Source: Gammaproteobacteria bacterium
GTDB lineage: Bacteria; Pseudomonadota; Gammaproteobacteria; Xanthomonadales; Xanthomonadaceae
NCBI GenBank assembly: GCA_025360985.1
Contig: JANYBA010000338.1
Coordinates: 1-10,702 of the forward strand
Direction: 5' to 3'
Length of the DNA: 10,702 bases
A program made the position numbers and the translations under genes. Shown in pieces: positions 1 through 7,694 of the stretch. The notes beneath the pieces were generated by a model, which was given only the letters and a program-made list of their open reading frames with translations, searched no databases and had not been told where the DNA came from. Numbering within the stretch: the stretch's first letter is position 1; each line of letters begins with the position of its first letter.

Positions 1-1476
1 TACCAGTCCTTCGTTGTCGACTACCTGGACACCCGCTTTACCAACAATACGGTCAGCTCTACCTACAACACCCCGCCCAGTACGGCGGCCATGGTGACTG
101 CCCACTCGCTGGACCAGCCGTCTTTGATCACGCTTCCCTCGACCTTCACCGGCCTTGTTTCGACCAAGACCATCACCGGGATCAGCCAGGCTAGCCCCGC
201 CGTCGTCACCAGCGCGGCGCACGGCTTCGTCAACGGCGACCGGGTCACGATCAACGGCGTGGTCGGAATGACCAAGGCGGGACCGCCGACCTTGTCGCTG
301 AACGGCAACAGTTACATCATCGCCGGCGCCACCGCCAACACCTTCCAGTTGACCGGGCTCGATACCTCGACCTACACCGCATACAGCAGTGGCGGTACCG
401 CCGTCGTCAACCACGGCAAGTGGCTGCATGCGCGCGGCCTGTACGAGGACTACCTCGAGAAGGACGCGATCGCCGCGGTGGACACCGCGAAGACGAACTG
501 CCCGAGCCAGAGCGGTAGCGTCTATTCCGATTGCGTGCTCAAGGTCTTGCCATTCACCTCGATCAACGTGACCGAAATCGCCGACTGGAGCAGCGCGGAC
601 ACCACCAAAGCCACCGTCACGACCAACGACTACAGCGATTCGAGCACCAAGCCCGATCCGGTCCGCGGCAAGGTCGCGATCGTCAGCGGCGCCACCGACG
701 GAACTTCGGTCGTGGTGTCGTCGCAAGACCGCAAGAGAAATACTGGACTGCTCGACCTGTCTACCAATGCCATCTCCTCGGCCGACAACGTCCAGTGGAA
801 TACCTCGCCGGCGCAGTCGTTCCTGATCTCCAACCCAGCCGCCCCGGCGCCATCACCGGATTTCTTTTACGCCGTTTTGTCGCTTGCTGCGAAGACCGGC
901 TTGGGCGTGAACTACAAGACCTCGACCTTCGCATCGCAGCCTTGCTCCGGCTACAGCGCGGCCAAAGGCAACTACCCCTGCCAGGTGACCAACCAATCGA
1001 TCCCGACCTATGGTCTCGGCGTGGCCAACACCATGGCGGTCGAAGTGGTCGGCTACAACAGCATCAACAGCAGTGCCTCGATCAACATCCCCAACGGTAC
1101 CAGCTGCAGCGGACCGTTTGGCGCCAAGACTTACAACTCGGCCACCGGCTACGCCGGCGCGAGCACGTACACTCCGAACACCTGCAACATCTACCCGACC
1201 CCAACGGCGGTGAACTCCACCACCAGCGCCACGCCGACCGCGACGACGGTGACTAATGGTTCCGGGCAGTCGGCGAAGACCTTGTTCAACTTCGCGTTGA
1301 TCACCGGCGATTCGAACACGTCGGACCTTGTCTATACCGACTTGATCACAATTACCTTCGGCTCACCAACCTCCACCGCCGCCCCGCTGGTCTGCACCTA
1401 CACCTGTTCCAATCCCGGCACGTGCGCCACAGCCGCCAAGACGGTCATCGCCGCCTCAGCGACGTGTACGCCATAG
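1..1476 (+). CDS. Large secreted/surface protein with FCCH-like module, C-terminal part (5' end outside window)
   Basis: The frame is open from base 1 to a TAG at 1474-1476, giving 491 visible residues; the true start lies upstream. Residues about 57-136 resemble the FCCH-like beta module seen in some phage, pilus-associated and surface proteins: it has an A-x-P-A-V-V-T opening, a HGF-x-NGD-x-V-x-I-x-G-V core, NTFQLTGLD and a GGTAV end. The rest is rich in Ser, Thr, Asn and Gly, with scattered cysteines (four in the last 30 residues), which suits an exported, disulfide-bonded protein. No transmembrane anchor or sorting signal is visible at the C terminus. A segment near residues 142-160 (LHARGLYEDYLEKDAIAAV) precedes a long low-complexity region. 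A pilus-tip (PilY1-like) or Tad-pilus-associated role is possible but unproven. A strong terminator follows within 30 bases, so this is the last gene of its transcript. Confidence 0.7.
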   Translation, partial: YQSFVVDYLDTRFTNNTVSSTYNTPPSTAAMVTAHSLDQPSLITLPSTFTGLVSTKTITGISQASPAVVTSAAHGFVNGDRVTINGVVGMTKAGPPTLSLNGNSYIIAGATANTFQLTGLDTSTYTAYSSGGTAVVNHGKWLHARGLYEDYLEKDAIAAVDTAKTNCPSQSGSVYSDCVLKVLPFTSINVTEIADWSSADTTKATVTTNDYSDSSTKPDPVRGKVAIVSGATDGTSVVVSSQDRKRNTGLLDLSTNAISSADNVQWNTSPAQSFLISNPAAPAPSPDFFYAVLSLAAKTGLGVNYKTSTFASQPCSGYSAAKGNYPCQVTNQSIPTYGLGVANTMAVEVVGYNSINSSASINIPNGTSCSGPFGAKTYNSATGYAGASTYTPNTCNIYPTPTAVNSTTSATPTATTVTNGSGQSAKTLFNFALITGDSNTSDLVYTDLITITFGSPTSTAAPLVCTYTCSNPGTCATAAKTVIAASATCTP

Positions 1477-1498
1477 GTCAGTCGGTCGATCCAGACAC

Positions 1499-1526
1499 AA
1501 AAAACCCGCCTTCCGGCGGGTTTTTT
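1499..1526. terminator. Bidirectional rho-independent terminator
   Basis: A perfect 10-bp stem (AAAACCCGCC, 1501-1510, pairing with GGCGGGTTTT, 1515-1524) closes on a TTCC tetraloop. It is preceded by a run of A and followed by a run of T, so it can act on both strands. It ends the plus-strand gene that stops at 1476 and can also end the minus-strand toxin transcript whose stop codon is at 1567-1569. Confidence 0.9.
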
Positions 1527-1530
1527 GTCA

Positions 1531-1566
1531 CTGGCGCCCGAAGTTCGACGCGAACCAACGACCCGC
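1531..1566 (-). repeat. Decayed copy of the tRNA-Asn 3' end (att-like direct repeat)
   Basis: Bases 1531-1564 match 2171-2204 with only two substitutions (1546 and 1550), then similarity fades. On the minus strand this covers the T arm, the 3' acceptor strand and CCA of tRNA-Asn. One substitution breaks a T-stem pair and the other changes the T-loop, and no 5' half is present, so it is not a functional tRNA. It begins next to the stop codon of the DUF5615 gene. Together with the intact tRNA it brackets a 640-base segment holding only the DUF433/DUF5615 pair, the layout left by site-specific insertion into a tRNA 3' end. A truncated tandem tRNA duplicate is the main alternative. Confidence 0.8.
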
Positions 1567-1896
1567 CTAGACGATCTCGATCAGCAGTTCACCATTCTCC
1601 AGTGCCTCAATCGCCGCCGGCAGAATTGTACCCAGGGCAGCCAGCAAGGCAGCCCGGCGGGAGTTGCCCAATCGAATCCAGAGGACTGCCGGCCCTTCGC
1701 TCTTGGCATGTCGCAGGGTGACGAAATCCTCGTCCTTGGTCACGATCGCAGCACGGATGACGTCTGCGTGATTCCAGATTTCCTGATCGCCAGCCCGTCC
1801 CAGGCCGAGGTCGAACACGTGGGATGCCTCGTGGCCGTGTTCAGTCAGCCAGCGCGCCAGTGCGGGCGGCAGCTGGGCATCGACCAAAAACCGCAT
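1567..1896 (-). CDS. DUF5615 family PIN-like protein, probable toxin
   Basis: A 109-residue protein with the typical N terminus of the DUF5615 / Mut7-C-like PIN fold (M-R-F-L-V-D6-x-Q-L-P-P), a G-x-G-x-A-G-D37 segment after the second strand, and V-T-K-D55-E-D57-F. These acidic residues are the usual metal-binding positions of PIN-type nucleases. Its start codon shares one base with the stop of the preceding DUF433 gene (TGATG), which implies translational coupling. DUF433 followed by DUF5615 is a recurrent predicted type II toxin-antitoxin pair in which the PIN-like protein is taken as the RNase toxin. That role is inferred from family and gene order. The length is full for the family and no lesion is visible. 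The stop codon lies directly beside the tRNA-Asn-like repeat. Confidence 0.85.
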   Translation of the reverse strand: MRFLVDAQLPPALARWLTEHGHEASHVFDLGLGRAGDQEIWNHADVIRAAIVTKDEDFVTLRHAKSEGPAVLWIRLGNSRRAALLAALGTILPAAIEALENGELLIEIV

Positions 1897-2120
1897 CAGG
1901 CGACACGCAGGATCGGGTGATCGCTTTGGGCCGCAGCGTACTCGAGGGCAGCGGTAATATCGGCCGCTTCGAGATAGGGGTAATCCTGCAGGATCTCATC
2001 ACGACTCGCGCCGGCCGCGAGCAGGTCAAGTACGTCCTTGACGCGCACGCGAAGCCCCCGCAGGGAGGGTCTGCCCCCGAACTGGCTTGGATCGAAGGTG
2101 ATGCGATGCAATTCGCTCAT
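1896..2120 (-). CDS. DUF433 domain protein, probable antitoxin
   Basis: A 74-residue protein matching the DUF433 pattern: H-R-I-T-F-D-P near the N terminus, then G-G-R-P-S-L-R-G-L-R-V-R-V, D-V-L-D-L-L-A-A-G-A-S, the helix D-E-I-L-Q-D-Y-P-Y-L and a closing A-D-I-T-A-A-L-E-Y-A. DUF433 proteins are short helix-turn-helix-like proteins that pair with DUF5615 PIN-like toxins; they are thought to neutralise the partner and may autoregulate the operon. I chose the ATG at 2118-2120 because GGGAGG lies at correct spacing just upstream and because the longer frame to 2198 would run into the tRNA-Asn gene. The gene overlaps the toxin start by one base. No separate promoter is obvious, so read-through from the tRNA-Asn promoter is possible. 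Confidence 0.87.
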   Translation of the reverse strand: MSELHRITFDPSQFGGRPSLRGLRVRVKDVLDLLAAGASRDEILQDYPYLEAADITAALEYAAAQSDHPILRVA

Positions 2121-2171
2121 TGCCGCCTCCCGACTGGGATGAGGCCTGCGTCGTTGCAGGCCTGAGGATAC

Positions 2172-2248
2172 TGGCGCCCGAAGTTGGACTCGAACCAACG
2201 ACCCCCTGATTAACAGTCAAGTGCTCTAACCGGCTGAGCTATTCGGGC
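2172..2248 (-). tRNA. tRNA-Asn (anticodon GTT)
   Basis: On the minus strand the 77 bases fold as a full cloverleaf. The acceptor stem is GCCCGAA/TTCGGGC with discriminator G and an encoded CCA. The D stem is GCTC/GAGC, the anticodon stem CTTGA/TCAGG with loop CTGTTAA (anticodon GTT), and the T stem GTTGG/CCAAC with loop TTCGAGT. It lies between two toxin-antitoxin-like pairs on the same strand. Its 3' end is duplicated at 1531-1566. Confidence 0.97.
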
Positions 2249-2257
2249 GGGGCGCGA

Positions 2258-2286
2258 ATTTTCGGGCATTGCAGCGCGGGCGTCAA
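2258..2286 (-). promoter_or_regulatory. Promoter of tRNA-Asn
   Basis: On the minus strand, TTGACG (2286-2281) and GAAAAT (2263-2258) are separated by 17 bases and end 9 bases before the tRNA 5' end. The -35 box is near consensus and the -10 box matches 4 of 6. The element starts 4 bases after the DUF2442 stop codon, so the upstream cassette ends just short of the tRNA promoter. Confidence 0.65.
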
Positions 2287-2289
2287 CTT

Positions 2290-2709
2290 TCAGGCAGATC
2301 CGGAGGACTTCCTCGGCCTGCCACCACGCTTGCCGTTCTCGCGGGCGGCACGCGATTTGGCGATGCTGCGTGCCTGTCCGCCCAATTTTCCGATCCGTGC
2401 AGCCATCCATTGCCGCGACCCGAAAATGCCTTCCAGCAGGGCCGGCAGGTAGAGATCGGCATCAACCCGGGGAAAATGTATCCCCAATCCGGAAGGCGAG
2501 ATTTCAATATCGAGCAAGTCGGTAGCTTGGGCGTGCTCCAGGCCCTGTGCCATTTGTGGCGGGAATGACACCTCTATACCGGAACTCAGCGCCATGACGA
2601 CGCGATTAGAACCTGGATCGTAGCGCGCTCCGATCGCGATCGGCGTTGTTGCCAGTTTCCTGGCGGCGCGGCGATTGGCGCTGGCGAATTGATCAATGGT
2701 AATCGTCAT
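2290..2709 (-). CDS. DUF2442 domain protein with basic AT-hook-like tail, probable antitoxin partner
   Basis: From the chosen ATG the protein has 139 residues. The DUF2442 core spans roughly residues 28-100: Y-D-P-x-x-x-R-V-V-M-A-L-S-S-G-I-E-V-S-F-P, then I-E-I-S-P-S-G-L-G-I-H-F-P and D-A-D-L-Y-L-P-A-L-L. It is followed by a linker and a basic tail ending E-N-G-K-R-G-G-R-P-R-K, which resembles an AT-hook (G-R-P core) and suggests DNA contact. The start at 2709 is preferred because GGAG lies about nine bases upstream; this makes the gene overlap the end of DUF4160 by 17 bases and implies coupled translation. DUF4160 and DUF2442 genes are often adjacent and are predicted to form a toxin-antitoxin module. 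Which one is the toxin cannot be read from the sequence. An upstream ATG at 2742 lacks support. Confidence 0.82.
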   Translation of the reverse strand: MTITIDQFASANRRAARKLATTPIAIGARYDPGSNRVVMALSSGIEVSFPPQMAQGLEHAQATDLLDIEISPSGLGIHFPRVDADLYLPALLEGIFGSRQWMAARIGKLGGQARSIAKSRAARENGKRGGRPRKSSGSA

Positions 2710-2944
2710 GTAGATGTCTCCAGCATCGGCATAGCTCTGCAAGGTGAGCGGTCAAGACCGTCCTGATCTTCGACAATTCGTTGCGGGCGAAACGGTGGTT
2801 CTCGCGCAGTTCGGTCGGGCCCGACGGGCAGTGCAGGGCAAGGATGGCTTCTCGGTCCCGTCCGATGACTTGAACATGTGCAGGCGGGTGATCGTTGGGG
2901 TAGATCACTACGCGCAGCCCATTAATCCTAAGGACGGTAGGCAT
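2693..2944 (-). CDS. DUF4160 domain protein, probable toxin partner
   Basis: An 83-residue protein that matches DUF4160 over its whole length: M-P-T-V-L-R-I-N-G-L-R-V-V-I-Y at the start, the family hallmark N-D-H-P-P-A-H-V-Q-V-I-G, then C-P-S-G-P-T-E-L-R-E-N and a C-terminal helix N-E-L-S-K-I-R. The ATG at 2942-2944 gives the usual family N terminus; a TTG at 2957-2959 would add five residues without a ribosome binding site. TATGAT just upstream (minus strand, 2953-2948) looks like a -10 box only three bases before the start codon, so a leaderless or very short-leader transcript is possible, but no clear -35 box is seen. It overlaps the DUF2442 gene. Biochemical function is not established for the family, and the toxin-antitoxin role rests on gene pairing. 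Confidence 0.85.
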   Translation of the reverse strand: MPTVLRINGLRVVIYPNDHPPAHVQVIGRDREAILALHCPSGPTELRENHRFARNELSKIRTVLTAHLAELCRCWRHLHDDYH

Positions 2945-2986
2945 AGTATCATAACCCAATCAGCTTAGGATAATGCACGATTCGGG

Positions 2987-3523
2987 TCAGCCCACGCAAG
3001 TCTCGGTCAAGGCGGCTGCCGTGGGCACGCCTTCGCGCAAATGGCTGGCGTTGCTGAGCACCAGCGTGACCGCGTGGGCCGGGCCGCGGCCGTCGCAAAG
3101 GGTGAAGGTGACGTTGCTGCCGACGTTGCCGCCATTGCCCTGGTAGACGATGCGGGTGCGGCCGACGGTGCTGCGCAGGCGGACCTTGCCGGCGAGCGCC
3201 TCCCGGCGGTTCAACACCGGTTCGTCGGCGTCGTGGACCCGGTCGGCGTCGGGGTCGGAAAAGACGATCCAGCCCCGGCTCCAATCCTCGTCGTCCAGGC
3301 AGTTGTGGCCGTCCGCGCTCGGGCAGAGCACCGCCCGCTGGCCATTGAGTGCGGCGTTGCTGGCGGCCGTTGTCAGGCTGGCGAGCAGGTCGTCGCGCGC
3401 ATCGTTGGCGCGGGCGGCTTCCAGCCCGTTGCTGAAGGCGGGCAGGGCGAGCCCGAACAGCAAGGAGGCGATCGCGAGGGCGATCAGGCATTCGATCAGG
3501 GTGAATCCACGGTCGAGGGTCAT
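2987..3523 (-). CDS. fimT: FimT/GspH-type minor pseudopilin
   Basis: A 178-residue protein with a class III prepilin signal: the short leader M-T-L-D-R-G6 is followed by F-T-L-I-E11-C-L-I-A-L-A, with cleavage expected after Gly6 and the conserved Glu at mature position 5. The hydrophobic helix (7-30) anchors it in the inner membrane before assembly. The globular part shows the GspH/FimT features C67-P-S-A-D-G-H-N-C75, [10 protein letters not shown] (81-90) and T-L-C143-D-G-R-G, with a last cysteine at 176. The start at 3521-3523 has CCGGAGA about seven bases upstream. FimT proteins prime type IV pili and in some species bind DNA during transformation. A G-R-T-R is present at 121-124, but the C-terminal position where the DNA-binding G-R-x-R usually sits reads S-H-L-R-E-G. 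The usual pilV/W/X/Y1/E genes do not follow. Confidence 0.88.
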   Translation of the reverse strand: MTLDRGFTLIECLIALAIASLLFGLALPAFSNGLEAARANDARDDLLASLTTAASNAALNGQRAVLCPSADGHNCLDDEDWSRGWIVFSDPDADRVHDADEPVLNRREALAGKVRLRSTVGRTRIVYQGNGGNVGSNVTFTLCDGRGPAHAVTLVLSNASHLREGVPTAAALTETCVG

Positions 3524-3630
3524 GGCGGGTCTCCGGGTGGCGTGGAGACAGGCTGGCCTCGGACCGGGGATCGTCCCATCGGTCGCCACCGGCGCTTGGC
3601 GTCGGGAAATTCCGACCACGGCCGCGATTC

Positions 3631-3649
3631 GCCAGCGGTTTATACTGGC
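3631..3649 (+). promoter_or_regulatory. Probable uvrB promoter (-10 box) inside an inverted repeat
   Basis: TATACT at 3641-3646 is a 5-of-6 -10 box placed so that transcription would start near 3653 and leave a leader of about 20 bases before uvrB. No convincing -35 box lies at normal spacing. The -10 box sits between the arms of GCCAG (3631-3635) and CTGGC (3645-3649), so a protein bound to this palindrome would block the promoter. It does not match the E. coli LexA box (CTGT-N8-ACAG). A second short inverted repeat, GTCGG-N6-CCGAC, lies at 3601-3616 between the divergent genes. Confidence 0.4.
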
Positions 3650-3672
3650 CGATTGAATCGGATCAACCCCCG

Positions 3673-5688
<2,016 letters not shown>

Positions 5689-5816
5689 GCGCGACGATGC
5701 GCAGCGGGGCGCAGCCGCGGTTGCAAGCGCTCGAAGCGATATCGGGCGCGTAGGAGCTGGCAACCCGGCGAGAGCCCCGCGACGCCACGTCCTCAGCACG
5801 TTGCGTCCCACCGAAG

Positions 5817-5845
5817 TTGCCCGAAAACAGGCCCTGCCGTACAAT
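5817..5845 (+). promoter_or_regulatory. Promoter of tRNA-Val
   Basis: TTGCCC (5817-5822) and TACAAT (5840-5845) are separated by exactly 17 bases, ending 11 bases before the tRNA 5' end. Both boxes are close to the sigma-70 consensus, as expected for a strong stable-RNA promoter. The rest of the stretch between uvrB and the tRNA (5689-5816) shows nothing else I can name. Confidence 0.75.
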
Positions 5846-5856
5846 TCGCCCCCTTC

Positions 5857-5931
5857 GGGCGGTTAGCTCAGCGGTAGAGCACTACCTTGACATGGTAGGG
5901 GTCACAGGTTCGAAACCTGTACCGCCCACCA
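5857..5931 (+). tRNA. tRNA-Val (anticodon GAC)
   Basis: The 75 bases fold as a complete cloverleaf. The acceptor stem is GGGCGGT/ACCGCCC with discriminator A and an encoded CCA. The D stem is GCTC/GAGC, the anticodon stem CTACC/GGTAG with loop TTGACAT (anticodon GAC), and the T stem ACAGG/CCTGT with loop TTCGAAA. It has its own promoter upstream and a terminator about 65 bases downstream. Its last 21 bases plus one flanking T recur, with two changes, at 7109-7130. Confidence 0.97.
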
Positions 5932-5932
5932 T
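5911..5932 (+). repeat. tRNA-Val 3' end, upstream member of an att-like direct repeat
   Basis: These 22 bases (T-loop to CCA plus T) match 7109-7130 at 20 of 22 positions, differing at 5921 and 5923. The two copies are 1198 bases apart and bracket the tRNA terminator and one exported-protein gene. Confidence 0.6.
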
Positions 5933-5996
5933 ATGAATCAAGCGCTTAGGCTTCGATTCAATGGTCCCGAAGTCAGCAACACGGAAAAAATTACGG

Positions 5997-6027
5997 AAAA
6001 CCGCCCCTCAAAACGGCGGTTTTTTTG
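5997..6027 (+). terminator. Rho-independent terminator after tRNA-Val
   Basis: ACCGCC (6000-6005) pairs with GGCGGT (6015-6020), extended by A-T pairs to AAAACCGCC/GGCGGTTTT, with a nine-base loop and a run of seven T after the stem. It lies between the tRNA and the next gene and so separates their transcription. Apart from this hairpin, 5932-6107 shows only a Shine-Dalgarno sequence (GGGGAG) before the start at 6108. Confidence 0.85.
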
Positions 6028-6107
6028 TGCCCGCCACTTTGCCCGTTCCGCCCGCATCTATGACACTCTGCTCCGGCGGGGTTCACCAAACCAACGGGGA
6101 GTCAGAC

Positions 6108-7108
6108 ATGGCCATCGTTCGTGCATTGGCGGCACCGATCCTGGCAGCAGCACTGGCTGCAATGTTGGCAATCCCGGCGACCGCATTCGCCGATACCCGG
6201 TTTCCGGCGTACGGCGCCCAGGGTGACGTGGCCACAGACCTGAAATGCCCTCCGGAGATGTACATCAGCGCCTTCGCGGGGAACACCGGCGCCTGGATCG
6301 ACAGCATCAAGATCCAGTGCGGGCGGATGACCGCGGAGGGCCGGGTCGGTTCAGACTGGAGCAGCCCTGTGCTGGGCGGCTCGGGCGGCGGTTACAACAA
6401 CACACGGTGTCCGGATGGAATGGCCGTGAGCGCGATCGACGTCACCCTGACCGACGATGATCGCCAGGTATTCAGTATTTCCCCGACCTGCTATGGCGGC
6501 TTCAACGGCGCGACAGGAGCCCCGCACGGTGATCGCGGCAATGTATTTTTGGCGGAGTCTGGACGGCGCCAAGCGGCGGCATCGGCATATCGGATTCGCC
6601 TGTCAAAATCCCCGACACGCAGGCCTGTCCTGGCGGAGAACTCGCCACCGGTCTGTCGCTCCGCTATGGCAAGCATGTGAATGCCGCGGGGCTGATCTGC
6701 AACAAGATCGTCATGATGGCCGCGGCTCCCGCGCCGCCGCCTCCTCCGATCAAGAGCAGTGGCCGCGCGCTCAGTGTCAACACGCTCGGCTTCGCGGGCA
6801 CGTGGCAAACCGTGACCGGCTCGGGCGGCCATTTCGCCATGACCTTCCAATTCGTCGGCACGCCCATGCCCGGCCAGCCGCTCCAGTTCATCGGCGCATT
6901 CGTCAATACCGACGGAGCGCATCAGTACGACGGCACGCTCCAGGGCAGCGCGGTGTTTCCTTCGGGCGTGCTGAATTTCACGTATTCGCAGCCCGGTATC
7001 GAGGCGGCCGGCACGGGCGTGTTTGTCCTGTCGTCCGACGGCAAGACGATCACCGGCACCGGCGTGCACATGAGCAAGGACAGCTTTACCTGGAACGGGA
7101 CGCGCTAA
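6108..7108 (+). pseudogene. Exported three-module cysteine protein with C-terminal beta domain, interrupted by a one-base frameshift
   Basis: I do not recognise a named family. The ATG at 6108 has GGGGAG about seven bases upstream. A Sec signal peptide (1-28, cleavage after A-F-A) is followed by a module with C47-P-P-E and C71 around W-I-D-S-I-K-I, then a second with C101-P-D-G and C128. The first frame then turns into unrelated arginine-rich sequence and stops at 6680. Adding one T to the T5 run at 6546-6550 joins it to a frame that keeps the pattern: a third module C174-P-G-G-E-L-A-T-G-L ... G-L-I-C198, a proline-rich linker (about 208-216) and a beta-rich domain (F-A-G-T-W ... L-S-S-D-G-K-T-I-T-G-T) ending at TAA 7106-7108, 333 residues in all. 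The modules look lectin-like, but that is a guess. The lesion may be a sequencing error, a true mutation or phase variation. Confidence 0.75.
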
Positions 7109-7130
7109 CGAAACCTGTCCAGCCCACCAT
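7109..7130 (+). repeat. Second copy of the tRNA-Val 3' end (att-like direct repeat)
   Basis: Twenty of 22 bases match 5911-5932, from the T-loop through CCA and one further T, in the same orientation. The copy starts on the base after the stop codon of the exported-protein gene, just as the tRNA-Asn repeat abuts the stop of the DUF5615 gene. No other tRNA part is present here. Confidence 0.65.
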
Positions 7131-7133
7131 CCC

Positions 7134-7152
7134 GGCCAGGCGATCCCTGGCC
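7134..7152 (+). other. Strong hairpin without T-run
   Basis: GGCCAGG (7134-7140) and CCTGGCC (7146-7152) form a perfect 7-bp stem with the five-base loop CGATC, three bases after the tRNA-Val-like repeat. No T-run follows, so it is not a standard intrinsic terminator. It could be a weak terminator for the upstream gene, a protein site or part of a recombination site. Confidence 0.4.
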
Positions 7153-7214
7153 CAGATGGCCCAAGCACGAGCCAATACGGGTAAATTACCGGAGTACCGT
7201 ACCGGAGCCCGCCC

Positions 7215-7694
7215 ATGAGACGTCCCATCCACCATCCGGTCATGCTGGCTTTGGTCCTGGCCGTGTCGGCGTGCGGCCAGGCCGAAGCGCCAGCCGTGGC
7301 TACCCCGGTGGCCGCGCCAGCCGGGCCGGTAGCGCCGCCCAAGGAAGAGCATGTTGATGCCGGACCGGTGAAGATCGACAGTGGCGGAAAAGTCGCCTTG
7401 CCGGCCGATTTCCCCGCCGACATTCCCCTGCCGAAAGGCGCAAAGCTCACCGACGCGATCCGAATGGGCGGCATCAATGTCATCGCCTTCACGCTGCCGA
7501 CCGATCCGGACAAGACCTTCGCCGCCTTGTTGCCGATCTATGAAGCGCAGGGCTGGAAGAACTACACGCGCGTCGACGGCAAGCCGATGATGGCCTCGGA
7601 CGGTTACGACAAGGACGGCCGCAAGCTCATCTACACCGTCGTCGTTGACGACGCCGGCAGCAAGGTGAACCTGCGCTATTACCCGGCGAACTGA
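7215..7694 (+). CDS. Putative lipoprotein of unknown function, overlapping fdsG
   Basis: A 159-residue protein with a lipoprotein signal peptide: basic start M-R-R, hydrophobic stretch about 9-17 and the lipobox V-S-A-C20, so Cys20 would be lipidated and the mature protein held in the membrane facing the periplasm. An Ala/Pro-rich linker (about 22-45) leads to a folded part with [17 protein letters not shown], a motif I associate with uncharacterised proteobacterial lipoproteins. The start at 7215 is supported by GGAG seven bases upstream. Its TGA shares one base with the fdsG start (TGATG), so it is probably co-transcribed and translationally coupled with the formate dehydrogenase genes. Since that enzyme is cytoplasmic, a direct role is not obvious. 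No clear -10/-35 pair was found upstream. Confidence 0.75.
   Translation: MRRPIHHPVMLALVLAVSACGQAEAPAVATPVAAPAGPVAPPKEEHVDAGPVKIDSGGKVALPADFPADIPLPKGAKLTDAIRMGGINVIAFTLPTDPDKTFAALLPIYEAQGWKNYTRVDGKPMMASDGYDKDGRKLIYTVVVDDAGSKVNLRYYPAN

Noticed and set aside
1896..2198. Longer DUF433 protein starting at 2198
   Set aside because: The extension would lie inside tRNA-Asn and lacks a ribosome binding site; GGGAGG precedes the ATG at 2120.
2693..2959. TTG start for DUF4160 at 2959
   Set aside because: The ATG at 2944 gives the conserved M-P-T-V-L-R N terminus, and there is no Shine-Dalgarno sequence before the TTG.
3601..3672. LexA (SOS) box before uvrB
   Set aside because: No CTGT-N8-ACAG was found; the CCAG...CTGG palindrome has the opposite arms.
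6540..6552. Programmed -1 ribosomal frameshift in the exported-protein gene
   Set aside because: In-frame reading gives A_TTT_TTG, which is not a canonical slippery heptamer, and I saw no upstream Shine-Dalgarno-like stimulator. Loss of one T is simpler, though not excluded.
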